This document shows positions 26,429-38,358 of a DNA stretch of 64,000 nt, piece after piece. How positions within the stretch are numbered: the stretch's first letter is position 1; every line of letters starts with the position of its first letter. The notes under the pieces are model-generated. The model was not told the origin of the DNA. It was given only the letters and a program-made list of their open reading frames with translations, and did not search any database. Source of the DNA: Streptoalloteichus tenebrarius (GTDB lineage Bacteria > Actinomycetota > Actinomycetes > Mycobacteriales > Pseudonocardiaceae). Both the position numbers and the translations under genes were made by a program. The stretch covers positions 94,066 to 158,065 of the forward strand of contig NZ_JAMTCP010000009.1 in NCBI RefSeq assembly GCF_024171885.1. Direction: 5' to 3'.

Positions 26429-27217
26429 TCACGGCAGGGGGCCGCCCGCCGCCAGCGCGCACAGCTTGGCGAACTCCTCGCCGTCGAGGCTCGCGCCGCC
26501 GACCAGCGCGCCGTCCACGTCGTCCTGCTTGACGAGGTCGGCGATGTTGCCGGACTTCACCGAGCCGCCGTAGAGCACGCGGACCGCGTCCGCGATCTCG
26601 GCGCCGTACTTCTCCGCGAGCTTGGCCCGCAGCGCGCCGCACACCTCCTGCGCGTCGGCGGGGGTGGCGACGCGGCCGGTGCCGATCGCCCACACCGGCT
26701 CGTAGGCCACCACGACCTGGCGCACCTGCTCAGCCTTGAGGCCCTTGAGCGCGGCCAGGAGCTGCGCGGCGCAGTGCTCCACGTGGGTGCCCTGCTCGCG
26801 CACCTCGATCCGCTCGCCCACGCACAGGATCGGGGTCAGGCCGTGCTTGAGCGCGGCCCGCACCTTGCGGTTGACCAGCTCGTCGTCCTCGTGGTGGTAC
26901 TCGCGGCGCTCGGAGTGGCCGACCACGACGAAGGTGCAGCCGAGCTTGGCGAGCATCGGGCCGGACACCTCGCCCGTGTAGGCGCCCGCGTCGTGCGCGG
27001 AGATGTCCTGCGCCCCGTAGGTCAACAGCAGCTTGTCGCCGTCCACCAACGTCTGCACGCTGCGGATGTCGGTGAAGGGCGGGATGACCGCGACGTCGAC
27101 CTTCTCGAAGTACTTCGCCGGCAGGGCGAAGGCGATCTTCTGCACCAGGGCGATGGCCTCGAAGTGGTTGAGGTTCATCTTCCAGTTGCCCGCGATCAGC
27201 GGCTTGCGCGAGGCCAT
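26429..27217 (-). CDS. tpiA: Triosephosphate isomerase
   Basis: 262-aa TIM-barrel enzyme interconverting dihydroxyacetone-P and glyceraldehyde-3-[14 protein letters not shown] (substrate Asn/Lys), catalytic His in [11 protein letters not shown], catalytic Glu in [13 protein letters not shown], phosphate-gripping [11 protein letters not shown]. Two bases after pgk; last gene of the operon before a 21-bp stem terminator. Confidence 0.97.
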   Translation of the reverse strand: MASRKPLIAGNWKMNLNHFEAIALVQKIAFALPAKYFEKVDVAVIPPFTDIRSVQTLVDGDKLLLTYGAQDISAHDAGAYTGEVSGPMLAKLGCTFVVVGHSERREYHHEDDELVNRKVRAALKHGLTPILCVGERIEVREQGTHVEHCAAQLLAALKGLKAEQVRQVVVAYEPVWAIGTGRVATPADAQEVCGALRAKLAEKYGAEIADAVRVLYGGSVKSGNIADLVKQDDVDGALVGGASLDGEEFAKLCALAAGGPLP

Positions 27218-27219
27218 CC

Positions 27220-28434
27220 TCAGTCCTCCAACACCGCGACGCCGGGGAGTTCCTTGCCCTCCAGGAACTCCAGGGAAGCCCCACCACCGGTGGAGATGTG
27301 CGAGAAGCCGTCCTCGGGCAGGCCGAGCTGACGCACGGCCGCGGCCGAGTCGCCGCCGCCCACGACGCTGAACGCGTCGCCGTCGACGAGGGCCTGCGCG
27401 ACGGCGCGGGTGCCGCCGGCGAACGCCTCGAACTCGAACACGCCCATCGGGCCGTTCCAGAACACGGTCCTGGCGTCGGCCACCTTGCTGGCGAACAGCT
27501 TCTGGCTCTCCGGGCCGATGTCCAGGCCCATGCGGTCGGCCGGGATCGCGTCGGCCGGCACCACCTGGTACTCGGCGTCGGCGGCGAAGGTCGTGGTGGC
27601 CAGCACGTCGACCGGCAGCACCAGCTCGACGCCGCGCTCCTTCGCGGTGTTCAGGAACCCGCGCACGGTGTCGAGCTGGTCCTCCTGGAGCAGCGAGGAG
27701 CCGACCTCGTGGCCCTGGGCCTTCAGGAAGGTGTAGGCCATGCCGCCGCCGATGACCAGGCGGTCGACCTTGGTGAGCAGGTTGGCGATCACGCCGAGCT
27801 TGTCCGACACCTTGGCGCCGCCGAGCACGACGACGTAGGGCCGGGCCGGGTCCTCGGTGAGCCGGCGCAGCACGTCGACCTCGGCCAGCACCAGGCCGCC
27901 GGCGTAGTGCGGCAGCCGCTGGGCGACGTCGTAGACGGAGGCCTGCTTCCGGTGCACCACGCCGAAGCCGTCGGACACGAACGCGCCGGGGCCGCCGTCG
28001 CCGGCGACCAGCGCGGCCAGCTCGTCGGCGAGCGCGCCGCGCTCGGCGTCGTCCTTGCTCGTCTCACGGGCGTCGAAGCGCACGTTCTCCAGCAGCGCCA
28101 CACCGCCGTCGGCCAGACCGTCCACAGTGGACTTCGCAGACGGGCCGACAACGTCGGCGGCGAAGGCGACCTCGGCGCCGAGCAGCTCGCCGAGCCGCCT
28201 GGCGACCGGGGCGAGGGAGAACTCGGGCTTCGGCTCGCCCTTGGGCCGGCCCAGGTGCGCCGTCACCACCACCCGGGCGCCGGCCTCGGCCAGCGCCCGG
28301 ATGGTCGGCAGCGACGCCCTGACCCGACCGTCGTCGGTGATCCTCTCGCCGTCCAGCGGCACGTTGAGGTCGGCGCGCACGAGCACGCGCCGACCCCGAA
28401 CGCCCTCGGACAGCAGGTCGTCGAGCGTCCTCAC
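27220..28434 (-). CDS. pgk: Phosphoglycerate kinase
   Basis: 404-aa glycolytic kinase making ATP from 1,3-bisphosphoglycerate. [39 protein letters not shown], nucleotide-site [19 protein letters not shown] and GGGDSAAAV. Start GTG 28434 ([19 protein letters not shown]), 8 nt after the gap stop. A GTCCACAGTGGAC palindrome is at 28120-28132 inside the gene. Confidence 0.97.
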   Translation of the reverse strand: MRTLDDLLSEGVRGRRVLVRADLNVPLDGERITDDGRVRASLPTIRALAEAGARVVVTAHLGRPKGEPKPEFSLAPVARRLGELLGAEVAFAADVVGPSAKSTVDGLADGGVALLENVRFDARETSKDDAERGALADELAALVAGDGGPGAFVSDGFGVVHRKQASVYDVAQRLPHYAGGLVLAEVDVLRRLTEDPARPYVVVLGGAKVSDKLGVIANLLTKVDRLVIGGGMAYTFLKAQGHEVGSSLLQEDQLDTVRGFLNTAKERGVELVLPVDVLATTTFAADAEYQVVPADAIPADRMGLDIGPESQKLFASKVADARTVFWNGPMGVFEFEAFAGGTRAVAQALVDGDAFSVVGGGDSAAAVRQLGLPEDGFSHISTGGGASLEFLEGKELPGVAVLED

Positions 28435-28442
28435 CGGCGGCC

Positions 28443-29459
<1,017 letters not shown>

Positions 29460-29654
29460 CTATGGCTCGACCCGGCCGGAAACCGGGCGGGGTTTTGTCC
29501 TCGATGGCCACCCTAGCGGCCAGACGGAGTCCCTGGTCACACGGGCCGCCGCCCTTCTGGATCGAACCAGTGGAGCGGCGGGGGCGCCAGCCCCCAATTG
29601 GTCTGAACCAAATGCGGGGATGGTCGCCCTGCGTCCTCCGCCTGAAAGCATTCC

Positions 29655-29702
29655 GCCGTCGCGGCGGGGCCGCGCGCCGAGGCGCGCCCCCGCCGCGACG
29701 GC
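29655..29702 (-). terminator. Terminator of the glycerol operon
   Basis: Large hairpin: GCCGTCGCGGCGGGG paired with CCCCGCCGCGACGGC, with an inner GCGCGCC-GAG-GCGCGC stem, 30 nt after the glpD stop. Confidence 0.85.
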
Positions 29703-29731
29703 GTCCGTCGCTCGGCGTGATCAGCGTGACA

Positions 29732-31297
29732 TCACGCCACCTCGGCGCGCGCTCCGCTGGCGACCAGCAGCTCGGCCACGCGCGCCCGCACCTCGGGCGT
29801 GTCCAGCCCGCGCACCGACACGGTGGTGCGCCGGCGCAGCACGTCCTCGACGTCGCAGGCCCACTCGTGCTCGATCGCGTGCACCACCTGCGCCCAGATG
29901 TCGGGGCCGTCGGGGTGGACGCGCTCCAGCAGCGCCGGGTCGGCGGCGGCCAGCGCGACCACCTCGTGGCTGTGCGTGCCGTAGTGGGTGGCCAGGTGGG
30001 CCGCCACGTCGTCGGGCAGCTCGGGGGCCGCGGCCAGCAGCACCCGGCTGACGCTGTCCGGCTGGGCCGCGCCCGGCAGCGGGGCCGCCGGCCGGTCCAG
30101 GGCCTTGTCCAGCCCCGGCATCCCGAGCTGGGCCGCGACCCTGGCCAGCACGGTGCCGCCGATCTTGCGGAAGGTGGTCCACTTGCCGCCGGCCACGCTC
30201 AGCATGCCGCCGGAGCCGACGGTGATCACCGTCTCGCGCTTGGCGTTCTTGGTCTCGCCGGGGCCGCCGGGCAGCACCCGCAGGCCGGCGAAGGTGTAGG
30301 CGATCCGGTCGCGGTCCAGCGCCTCGGCGTCGATGCCCAGCGCCGCCTCGGCCAGGATCTGGTCCACGTCGGCCTCGGTGCAGCGCACCTCGGCCGGGTC
30401 GCCCTCGTACGCCTCGTCGGTGGTGCCGAGCAGGAGCTGGCCCTCCCACGGGATCGCGAAGTTCACCCGGACGTCGTCGATCGGGGTGGTGACGGCCGCG
30501 GTCCACGGCCGCTCGGTGCGCAGCACCAGGTGCGCGCCCTTGGACAGCCGCACGCTCGGGGCGGCCTTGGGGTTCTCCATCCGGCGGAGGTGGTCCAGCC
30601 ACGGGCCGGTGGCGTTCACCACGACCCTGGCGTCCACGCCGAACTCGGTCCCGTCGAGCCGGTCCCGCAGGTCCACGCCGGTGACCCTGCCGTTGACCTT
30701 GCGCAGGCCGGTGACCTCGGCGTGGTTGAGCAGCACCGCGCCGGACTCGACGGCGGCGCGGGCGGACATGACCGCCACGCGGCTGTCGTTCATCTGGTGG
30801 TCGTAGTAGAGGGCGCAACCACGCAGGCCGGCCATCTTCAGCCCGGGGGCCAGCTCGCGGGCGCGGGCCGGCGAGACGACCTTGCCGGTGCCGTCGCCGA
30901 AGCCGGACAGGGCGCTGTAGAGCAGGACGCCCGCGCCCAGCTTCAGCCGGGAGTGCGGGCCGTCGTCGAACACCGGCACCAGGAACGGCAGCGGGCGCAC
31001 CAGGTGCGGCGCGAGCCGGTCGCCCAGCGCGCGGCGCTCGACGTGGTTCTCGTGCACCAGCCGCACGTCGCCCATGGCGAGGTAGCGCAGGCCGCCGTGG
31101 ACCAGCTTGGACGAGGCGCTGGAGGTCGCTCCGGCGAAGTCACCCCGCTCCAGCAGGGCCACCCGCAGACCGGCCCTGGCAGCCGCCCAGGCGGTGGCGA
31201 TGCCCAGGATGCCACCGCCCACCACGGCGACGTCGAACGTGCCGCGTCCCAGGCTCTCCCTGGTCAGAACGCGCTGCTCGGCCACCGACTCGGACAT
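29732..31297 (-). CDS. glpD: Glycerol-3-phosphate dehydrogenase (FAD, aerobic)
   Basis: 521-aa peripheral membrane flavoprotein oxidising glycerol-3-P to dihydroxyacetone-P. FAD loop [20 protein letters not shown] near residue 21, [33 protein letters not shown], and the [19 protein letters not shown] block; C-terminal domain with [16 protein letters not shown] repeats. ATG 31297 has AAGGAG upstream. Downstream of glpK but separated by a hairpin (31397-31428) and carrying its own palindromic leader element, so it may be expressed partly apart from glpFK. Confidence 0.95.
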   Translation of the reverse strand: MSESVAEQRVLTRESLGRGTFDVAVVGGGILGIATAWAAARAGLRVALLERGDFAGATSSASSKLVHGGLRYLAMGDVRLVHENHVERRALGDRLAPHLVRPLPFLVPVFDDGPHSRLKLGAGVLLYSALSGFGDGTGKVVSPARARELAPGLKMAGLRGCALYYDHQMNDSRVAVMSARAAVESGAVLLNHAEVTGLRKVNGRVTGVDLRDRLDGTEFGVDARVVVNATGPWLDHLRRMENPKAAPSVRLSKGAHLVLRTERPWTAAVTTPIDDVRVNFAIPWEGQLLLGTTDEAYEGDPAEVRCTEADVDQILAEAALGIDAEALDRDRIAYTFAGLRVLPGGPGETKNAKRETVITVGSGGMLSVAGGKWTTFRKIGGTVLARVAAQLGMPGLDKALDRPAAPLPGAAQPDSVSRVLLAAAPELPDDVAAHLATHYGTHSHEVVALAAADPALLERVHPDGPDIWAQVVHAIEHEWACDVEDVLRRRTTVSVRGLDTPEVRARVAELLVASGARAEVA

Positions 31298-31321
31298 CGG
31301 GGGTTCTCCTTCCAGTCTCTG

Positions 31322-31344
31322 TGCGGGACACCCGCACCCGGTCG
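31322..31344 (-). promoter_or_regulatory. Palindromic leader element shared with opcA
   Basis: On the minus strand the same 23-nt core as upstream of opcA (containing TGCGGG-TGT-CCCGCA), 24 nt before the glpD ATG. Confidence 0.6.
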
Positions 31345-31396
31345 CCGTCCGTGGCCAAGGGGAAAACGATGATCGACCACGGACGGCTCCAGATAG

Positions 31397-31428
31397 GTGG
31401 GGCCGGACCGGTGTCCCCCGGTCCGGCC
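31397..31428 (-). terminator. Hairpin between glpK and glpD
   Basis: GGGGCCGGACCGG - TGTCCC - CCGGTCCGGCCCC, 13-bp perfect stem, 7 nt after the glpK stop. Terminator or attenuating/stabilising hairpin. Confidence 0.75.
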
Positions 31429-31434
31429 CCTGCA

Positions 31435-32958
31435 TCACTCGTCGTCCTCGTCGATCCAGTCCATCGTGCGCTGGACCGCCTTCTGCCACTTGCGGTAGCC
31501 CCGCTCGCGGACGCCGGCCTCCATCGAGGGCAGCCACTCCGCGGCGCGGTGCCAGTTCTCCCGCAGGGCGTCGGTGTTGGGCCAGAAGCCCACCGCGAGG
31601 CCGGCCGCGTAGGCCGCGCCCAGGCAGGTGGTCTCGGCGATGATCGGTCGCACGACCGGCACGTCGAGGACGTCGGACAGGAACTGCATCAGCAGGTTGT
31701 TGGCGGTCATGCCGCCGTCGACCCTGAGGGTGGTCAGCTCGACGCCGGAGTCGGCGTTCATCGCGTCCACCACCTCGCGGGTCTGCCATGCGGTGGCCTC
31801 CAGCACCGCCCTGGCCAGGTGGCCCTTGGTGATGTAGCCGGTCAGGCCGGCGATCACGCCGCGGGCGTCGCCCCGCCAGTGCGGGGCGAACAGGCCGGCG
31901 AAGGCCGGCACGAAGTAGCAGCCGCCGTTGTCCTCGACGGTGCGGGCCAGGGTCTCGATCTCCGGGGCGCTGGCGATCAGGCCCATGTTGTCGCGGAACC
32001 ACTGCACCAGCGAGCCGGTCACCGCGATCGCGCCCTCCAGCGCGTAGGTGGCGGGCTGGTCGCCGATCTTGTAGCCCACGGTGGTCAGCAGGCCGTTGGC
32101 CGACTGGACGGGCTGCTCCCCGGTGTTGAGCAGCAGGAAGCTGCCCGTGCCGTAGGTGCACTTGCCCTCACCGGGCGCGTAGCAGGTCTGGCCGAACAGG
32201 GCGGCCTGCTGGTCGCCGAGGGCCGAGGCCACGGGCAGGCCCGCCAGGGTGCCGGTCGCGTGGCCGTAGACCTCGGCGGAGGAGCGGATCTCCGGCAGCA
32301 TGGCGCGCGGCACGCCCATGGCCGCGAGCAGCTCGTCGTCCCAGTCCAGGGTGGCCAGATCCATGAGCATGGTCCGGCTGGCGTTGGTCACGTCGGTGAC
32401 GTGCCGGCCGGTGAGCTTCCAGATCAGCCAGGTGTCCATCGTGCCGAACAGGACCTCGCCGCGCTCGGCCCGCTCGCGCACGCCGGGCACGTTGTCCAGC
32501 AGCCAGCGGATCTTCGGGCCGGCGAAGTAGGTGGCCAGCGGCAGGCCGCACTTCGCGCGGAACCGGTCCTGGCCGCCGTCGGCGGCCAGCTCGCGGACGA
32601 GCTGGTCGGTGCGGGTGTCCTGCCAGACGATCGCGTTGTGCACCGGCACGCCGGTCTCGGCGTCCCACAGCACGGTGGTCTCGCGCTGGTTGGTGATGCC
32701 CACCGCGGCCAGGTCGTGCACGGTGATCGACATCTTCTGGAGCGCGCCGTGCACGACGTCGAGCACGTTCGCCCAGATCTCCTCGGCGTCGTGCTCGACC
32801 CAGCCCGGCTTCGGGAAGATCTGGCGGTGCTCCTTCTGGGCGACCGAGACGATGCTGCCGGCCTCGTCGAAGACGATGCACCGGGAGGAGGTCGTCCCCT
32901 GGTCGATGGCGGCGATGTAGCGGTGGCTCACGGCGGCGTTCCTCGTGTTCGTCGTCAT
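31435..32958 (-). CDS. glpK: Glycerol kinase
   Basis: 507-aa FGGY-family kinase phosphorylating glycerol taken up by Glp[20 protein letters not shown] at the N-terminus, QDTRT (glycerol site), [12 protein letters not shown], and C-terminal [22 protein letters not shown] 32958, only 17 nt after glpF, so co-transcribed. Length and motifs standard. Confidence 0.97.
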   Translation of the reverse strand: MTTNTRNAAVSHRYIAAIDQGTTSSRCIVFDEAGSIVSVAQKEHRQIFPKPGWVEHDAEEIWANVLDVVHGALQKMSITVHDLAAVGITNQRETTVLWDAETGVPVHNAIVWQDTRTDQLVRELAADGGQDRFRAKCGLPLATYFAGPKIRWLLDNVPGVRERAERGEVLFGTMDTWLIWKLTGRHVTDVTNASRTMLMDLATLDWDDELLAAMGVPRAMLPEIRSSAEVYGHATGTLAGLPVASALGDQQAALFGQTCYAPGEGKCTYGTGSFLLLNTGEQPVQSANGLLTTVGYKIGDQPATYALEGAIAVTGSLVQWFRDNMGLIASAPEIETLARTVEDNGGCYFVPAFAGLFAPHWRGDARGVIAGLTGYITKGHLARAVLEATAWQTREVVDAMNADSGVELTTLRVDGGMTANNLLMQFLSDVLDVPVVRPIIAETTCLGAAYAAGLAVGFWPNTDALRENWHRAAEWLPSMEAGVRERGYRKWQKAVQRTMDWIDEDDE

Positions 32959-32975
32959 GGGGTCGGAGGGCGGCG

Positions 32976-33689
<714 letters not shown>

Positions 33690-33766
33690 GGGCATCCCTT
33701 GTTGGGAAGGGCCGGAACCTGGCCCGGCATCGTTGACGGGAGGCGGCGTACGGGGGGTCCGAATGC

Positions 33767-33785
33767 CGTTCGACAATGTCGTACG
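33767..33785. promoter_or_regulatory. Operator for the IclR-type glycerol regulator upstream of glpF
   Basis: CGTTCGACA-A-TGTCGTACG: same as the palindrome in front of the regulator gene with one arm mismatch. Predicts that the IclR-type protein controls glpFKD. Confidence 0.7.
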
Positions 33786-33950
33786 CCGGTTGGCGCAGAT
33801 TCTTTGCTCACCCGAACGGGGAAGTCAAGACCCGGTTACCGGTCAGTTACCTCGATCGTCGTCGCCGACGGCACGCGAGAACCCCCGGGGACTCCCCGGG
33901 CCGGCGACGCCCCGTCGCGCTCACCGCACGCGCTGTGCTCACCGCGCTCA

Positions 33951-34724
33951 TCACCATGGGATCGCCCCGAGGTCGCGGGATATCGCCCGCGCCGCCTCCC
34001 GCACGTACGAGACCAGCTCGACGCGGGGCGTCCTGGCGTCCTCGCCCGTCATCCCGCACAGCCGCTCGATCGGCCCGGAGATCCCGATCGCGCCCACGGT
34101 CACGCCCCTGCGGTCCCTGATCGGCGCGGCGACCGAGACCTCGCCCTCGACCATCTCCTCGACGTCGCTGGCCCATCCCCTGGCCCTGACCTCGGCCAGC
34201 ATCTCCCTGAGGCGTTCGGGATCGGTACAGGTGGCCGGCGTGAAGCCGACGAGGCCGGCGTCGTCGAGCTGGTCGAGCGGGTCGTTGGCCAGCAGGACCT
34301 TGCCGAGGGCGCTCGCGTGCGCCGGCAGCAGCGCGCCGACCTCCAGCACCTGGCTGCTGTTGTCCGGCCGGAACACGTGGTGCACGACCAGCACCTGCCC
34401 CTCGTGCAGGGTGCCGATCCGCACGCTCTCCTTGCTCCGCGCCGCCAGCGAGTCCGACCAGTTCAGCGCCCTGGTGCGCAGCTCGTTGACGTCGAGGTAG
34501 CTGCTCCCGATGTGGAACAGCGCCGCGCCGAGCTGGTACTTGCCGGTGTCCTGGCTCTGCTCCACGAAACCGACGTGTTGCAGGGTCCGCAGGATGCCGC
34601 GCACCGTCCCCTTGGGCAGGCCGAGCGCGGTGGCCAGCTCGGCGACGCCCATCTTGCGCGCGCCGCTCGCCAACAGGCGCAGGATCGCTGCCGCCCGCTC
34701 AATGGACTGAATAGGCCCCGGCAT
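33951..34724 (-). CDS. IclR-family regulator of the glycerol operon (GylR-like)
   Basis: 257-aa repressor. N-terminal winged helix (PIQSIERAAAILRLLASGAR, VAELATALGLPKGTVRGIL), then the IclR effector-binding domain (LPAHASALGKVLLAND, RARGWASDVEEMVEGEVSVA, VGAIGISGP). By family and position it corresponds to Streptomyces GylR, which senses glycerol-3-P; that ligand is an inference here. Start ATG 34724 is preceded by a TACAGT -10 box at 7 nt and no Shine-Dalgarno, so leaderless. A perfect 19-bp palindrome overlies the promoter, so it should repress itself. Confidence 0.9.
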   Translation of the reverse strand: MPGPIQSIERAAAILRLLASGARKMGVAELATALGLPKGTVRGILRTLQHVGFVEQSQDTGKYQLGAALFHIGSSYLDVNELRTRALNWSDSLAARSKESVRIGTLHEGQVLVVHHVFRPDNSSQVLEVGALLPAHASALGKVLLANDPLDQLDDAGLVGFTPATCTDPERLREMLAEVRARGWASDVEEMVEGEVSVAAPIRDRRGVTVGAIGISGPIERLCGMTGEDARTPRVELVSYVREAARAISRDLGAIPW

Positions 34725-34731
34725 GCGGATC

Positions 34732-34762
34732 ACTGTACAACCGCGTTCGACATTGTCGAACG
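34732..34762 (-). promoter_or_regulatory. Promoter and operator of the glycerol regulator gene
   Basis: TACAGT (-10, 34737-34732 on the minus strand) and the perfect palindrome CGTTCGACATTGTCGAACG at 34744-34762, which covers the -35 side. The near-copy in front of glpF makes this a two-site regulon. Confidence 0.75.
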
Positions 34763-35206
34763 ACGCCGGGTCGACCTTCGACCACGCCGCTCGCCCGACC
34801 CCTTCTGGCGTTCGGTCGGCGCCCGCCGCGCGCCCGTTCCTGCCGTCCACGCCCGTCCGGACCCGGCGCCCTCGGCCCTTCCGCCCGCCCAGCCGGGCGG
34901 GCGATCACACGTCCGGTTGGACCTCGCCGACGCCGGCGTCGTCATCGGCGACGGGGCCGCCGCGCGTCGACATGATGTCCGCGGTTCCGGGGCCGGCGCC
35001 GCCGCAGGGCCCCTGGACCACGACGCACCGTCGGGGCCCGACGCGGGCACGGACACGAACACGCCACACCGTCGGCGTCGGGCACGCCGCCTCCGCCGCG
35101 ACCACGTCGCCGGCCTGGTCCACGAGGCGCCGCGGCCGAGGTGCGACGACAAGGACAGAACGACACAGGACAGAACGACACACCGACACCAACGACAGGG
35201 AGCATC
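34763..35206. other. Intergenic region
   Basis: Between the divergent regulator and secreted-protein genes. No convincing gene; contains two copies of AGGACAGAACGACAC (35152-35166, 35167-35181) just before the next gene. Confidence 0.5.
35152..35181. repeat. 15-bp tandem duplication AGGACAGAACGACAC
   Basis: Two exact copies 26 nt before the GTG of the secreted-protein gene, in its probable leader. Confidence 0.85.
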
Positions 35207-35914
35207 GTGCGCAGGATCAATCCGCCCCGCAGGGCAGGGCTCGGCTTCGCGTTCCTGATGGGCGTGGCCGCGCTTCTCGTCCCCACCAGCCCCACCGCCG
35301 GCGCCAGCCCCTCCTCCCCGGCGGACACCGCGTGGCGGGGCAGCGTCACCCTGGCCGCCACCGGCGACCGGGCGCAGGCGAACTGCCACCCGCAGGTCGA
35401 CTTCCTGGTCAACCAGAAGGTCGTGGAGCACCCCGAGACCGGGGACCCGCACCTGCTGGCGACCGAGGTCCGCGACGGCTCGACCGAGCCGGGCGCCCCC
35501 GTCGGCCTCAACCACTTCACCAGGGACGACCACCAGCTCCTCGACGCCTGCGTCGACCCCCAGGAGAGCAGGGCGCTCTACCTGAAGCCGCGCCACTCCC
35601 CCGAGCGCAAGATGTGCTACGGCGTCCCCCGCCGCAACAACGTCGAGCGGGGCACGCTCGCCCTGGTGCCCTGCGAGAGCACCAGGGACGGCGTGACCTT
35701 CGGCCTGTTCGACAAGCGCGACGACGACAACAGCGTCGTGCTGAAGGTCGTGCACCGCGACCGCTCCGGCAACGTCAGCTTCAAGTGCGTCGTCCCGTCG
35801 GGCGGGCGCGTCGAGCCGACGCGGGAGATCGTCCAGGTCTCCTGTGACTCGGTGGACACCTCGAAGGCCGAGAACCGGTGGGCGTTCGTCGGCCTGCCGA
35901 AGAACACCGACTAG
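35207..35914 (+). CDS. Secreted hypothetical protein (beta-trefoil-like?)
   Basis: 235-aa exported protein, GTG 35207 with AGGGAG upstream. Basic start and hydrophobic core GLGFAFLMGVAALLV, cleavage expected after AGA or ASP around residue 35. Mature part has six cysteines (NCHPQ, DACVD, KMCYG, VPCES, FKCVV, VSCDS), and blocks such as ALYLKPRHSPERKMCYGVP and RGTLALVPCES...FGLF resemble one lobe of ricin-type beta-trefoils, but the QxW motif is not clear. Function unknown. Confidence 0.65.
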   Translation: MRRINPPRRAGLGFAFLMGVAALLVPTSPTAGASPSSPADTAWRGSVTLAATGDRAQANCHPQVDFLVNQKVVEHPETGDPHLLATEVRDGSTEPGAPVGLNHFTRDDHQLLDACVDPQESRALYLKPRHSPERKMCYGVPRRNNVERGTLALVPCESTRDGVTFGLFDKRDDDNSVVLKVVHRDRSGNVSFKCVVPSGGRVEPTREIVQVSCDSVDTSKAENRWAFVGLPKNTD

Positions 35915-35919
35915 ACCTG

Positions 35920-35991
35920 ACCGGCACGACCCGGCTGGCCAAACCCGACCGGCACGACCCGGCTGGCCAGACCCGACCGGCACGACCAGAC
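35920..35991. repeat. 28-bp tandem repeat, about 2.5 copies
   Basis: Unit starting ACCGGCACGACCCGGCTGGC with period 28 (35920, 35948, 35976), directly after the secreted-protein stop. Confidence 0.85.
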
Positions 35992-36253
35992 GGCGCGAAC
36001 CGCCCTCACCGGCGCGGCCTGGTCCGTGTGCGCCCCGACGCCACGGACCAGGCCGCGCCGCGGTCGTCACCGTTCGCCCAGCTCCCCGGGTCAGGAAAGC
36101 CCCGGACAGCGGTCAGCGATCGCGACGCGCGGCTTCCCCCAGCGTCGGTCCGGGAGAGGGCGCGGCGCGCGACGCCCAGCCCCCTCGATCCTCGTTCACG
36201 ACGGGGCGCCTGGTCCGCGTCTCCTGCCTCGGCGCGATCCCAGCGCCTTCTGA

Positions 36254-36278
36254 CGCTCCGGCCTCAGCCGCCGGAGCG
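36254..36278 (-). terminator. Probable terminator after whiA
   Basis: CGCTCCGG - 9 nt - CCGGAGCG hairpin 18 nt beyond the whiA stop. A second small palindrome GACGCCT-C-AGGCGTC spans the whiA stop itself (36291-36305). Confidence 0.55.
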
Positions 36279-36295
36279 CTCCACCGAAGGACGCC

Positions 36296-37276
36296 TCAGG
36301 CGTCGGCTTCGAGCATCTCCGGGGTGACCGCCGACTCGGTGTCCGGGATGCCCAGCTCACGCGCCCGCTTGTCCGCCATCGCCAACAGACGGCGGATGCG
36401 GCCCGCGACGGCGTCCTTGGTCATCGGCGGGTCCGAGAGCTGCCCCAGCTCCTCCAACGACGCCTGCCGGTGGCTCAGCCGGAGCTGACCCGCCGCCACC
36501 AGGTGGTCCGGCGCCTGGTCGCCCAGGATGTCCAGCGCCCGCTCCACCCGCGCGGCCGCCGCCACGGCCGCCCGCGCCGAGCGCCGCAGGTTCGCGTCGT
36601 CGAAGTTCGCCAGGCGGTTGGCGGTCGCCCGCACCTCGCGCCGCATCCGGCGCTCCTCCCAGGCCAGCACGCTGGAGTGCGCGCCGAGCCGGGTGAGGAG
36701 CGCGCCGATGGCGTCGCCGTCCCGCACGACCACCCGGTCCGCGCCCCGCACCTCGCGCGACTTCGCCTGGATACCGAGCCGACGCGCCGCGCCGACCAGC
36801 GCCAACGCCGCCTCCGGCCCGGGGCAGGTGACCTCAAGCGCGCTGGACCGCCCCGGCTCGGTGAGCGAGCCGTGCGCCAGGAACGCGCCCCGCCACGCGG
36901 CCTCGGCGTCGCAGACGCCGCCCGAGACCACCGGAGCCGGCAGGCCGCGCACCGGGCGGCCCCTCGGGTCGAGCAGGCCGGTCTGCCGGGCCAGGCCCTC
37001 GCCGTCCCTGACCACGCGCACCACGTACCGCGTGCCCTTGCGCAGGCCGCCGGAGGTGATCACGTGCACGTCCGAGGTGTGCCCGAACAGCTCGTGGATC
37101 TCCTTGCGCAGCCGGCGCGCGGTCGAGCCGGTGTCCAGCTCGGCCTCGACCACGACCCGCCCCGCCACGATGTGCAGGCCCCCGGCGAACCGGAGCAGCG
37201 AGGAGACCTCGGCCCTGCGGCAGCAGGTCTTGGTCACGCTCAGGCGGCTCAACTCGTCCTTGACCGCCGCGGTCAT
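36296..37276 (-). CDS. whiA: Sporulation/division transcription factor WhiA
   Basis: 326-aa DNA-binding protein with a degenerate LAGLIDADG homing-endonuclease-like N-terminal domain and a C-terminal helix-turn-helix. Starts [20 protein letters not shown]; conserved [40 protein letters not shown], and HTH region [20 protein letters not shown]. Works with WhiB in differentiation in Streptomyces and is essential-like in other Gram-positives. ATG overlaps the yvcK stop (ATGA); GTG 37282 two codons upstream is possible. Last of uvrC-rapZ-yvcK-whiA, the classical actinobacterial order. Confidence 0.96.
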   Translation of the reverse strand: MTAAVKDELSRLSVTKTCCRRAEVSSLLRFAGGLHIVAGRVVVEAELDTGSTARRLRKEIHELFGHTSDVHVITSGGLRKGTRYVVRVVRDGEGLARQTGLLDPRGRPVRGLPAPVVSGGVCDAEAAWRGAFLAHGSLTEPGRSSALEVTCPGPEAALALVGAARRLGIQAKSREVRGADRVVVRDGDAIGALLTRLGAHSSVLAWEERRMRREVRATANRLANFDDANLRRSARAAVAAAARVERALDILGDQAPDHLVAAGQLRLSHRQASLEELGQLSDPPMTKDAVAGRIRRLLAMADKRARELGIPDTESAVTPEMLEADA

Positions 37277-38358
37277 CGCCACGGGGCGTCCTCCTCTCGC
37301 TCTGCGGCGCGCGGGGGCGCTGACGGCGGGGAAACGCCCCCGCCGCCGTCGCTGTTCCCCGCCGCCGACGCGGCGGCCTCCGCCGGGAAGGCCCTCCGCA
37401 GGCTCGCGGCCAGCGCCACCGGGTCGTGTCGGGCCGAGCCGGCCGACGCCGCGGCCACCCGGCCCAGCACCGTCCTGGCGCCCAGCTCCGCCGCGGCCCG
37501 GCGCAACCGGTCCGGGGTGGGCGTCGACTCGTCGGCCACCACGGCGTCCACCCTGAGGCGGGGCGCGTGCTCGGCCAACACGTGCAGGTGCTGCTCGGGG
37601 GAGAACCCGGCGGTCTCCCCCGGCTGGGGCTCCAGGTTGAGCACGACGACCTTGTGCGCGGTGGTGCGCACCAGGGCGTCGTGCAGCTCGGGGACCATCA
37701 GGTGCGGCAGCACGCTGGTGAACCACGAGCCGGGTCCCAACAGGACGACGTCGGCGTCGAGCACCGCGCGCACCGCCTCGGGGCAGGCGCGCGGCGTCGC
37801 GGACGGGTCGTCGGCGCGCAGCAGGCGCACGCGGCGGACGCGCCCCGGGGTGGTCGCCACCGCGACCTGCCCCCGAATGCGGCGCACCGCGCGCGGGTCC
37901 TCGTCGAGGCCGGTCACCTCGGCCTCGATGTCCAGCGGGTCGTTCGACATCGGCAGCACCCGGCCGCGCACGCCGAGCAGCCGGCGGGCGTGGTCGAGCA
38001 CGGCCACCGGGTCGCCGAGGACCTCCAGCAGCCCGGCGAGCACCAGGTTGCCGACGGAGTGGCCGGCCAGCGCGCCGCTGCCGCCGAAGCGGTGCTGGAA
38101 CACCTCGGACCACAGCCGGCCGTCCCCGTCGGCGGACGCGAGGGCGACCAGCGCCTTCCTCAGGTCGCCGGGAGGCAGCAGGGCCAGCTCGCGCCGCAGC
38201 CGCCCGGAGGACCCGCCGTCGTCGGCGACGGTGACCACGGCGGTGACGTCGTGGGTCACGCGCCGGAGCGCGCCCAGCGTGGCCTGGAGCCCGTGGCCAC
38301 CGCCGAGCGCGACCGCGCGCGGACACGTCGGGTGCTGGTCAGGGACGCGTGGTGTCAC
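37273..38358 (-). CDS. yvcK: Gluconeogenesis/cell-wall factor YvcK (CofD-like)
   Basis: 361-aa protein of the CofD/YvcK family, binding UDP-sugars in studied bacteria and needed for cell shape on gluconeogenic carbon. Motifs: [47 protein letters not shown], and [14 protein letters not shown]. The last 40 residues are low-complexity Gly/Pro/Ala-rich. GTG start overlaps the rapZ stop (GTGA). Counterpart of Rv1422. Confidence 0.93.
   Translation of the reverse strand: MTPRVPDQHPTCPRAVALGGGHGLQATLGALRRVTHDVTAVVTVADDGGSSGRLRRELALLPPGDLRKALVALASADGDGRLWSEVFQHRFGGSGALAGHSVGNLVLAGLLEVLGDPVAVLDHARRLLGVRGRVLPMSNDPLDIEAEVTGLDEDPRAVRRIRGQVAVATTPGRVRRVRLLRADDPSATPRACPEAVRAVLDADVVLLGPGSWFTSVLPHLMVPELHDALVRTTAHKVVVLNLEPQPGETAGFSPEQHLHVLAEHAPRLRVDAVVADESTPTPDRLRRAAAELGARTVLGRVAAASAGSARHDPVALAASLRRAFPAEAAASAAGNSDGGGGVSPPSAPPRAAEREEDAPWR

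Noticed and set aside
34744..34762. SOS-box reading of CGTTCGACATTGTCGAACG
   Set aside because: It resembles GTTCGA/TCGAAC halves in reversed order, but placement before an IclR gene and the near copy before glpF fit a glycerol operator better.
34905..35192. Small minus-strand gene ending MSTRGGPVADDDAGVGEVQP
   Set aside because: No ribosome site, composition typical of shadow frames, no family resemblance; could not be told from chance.
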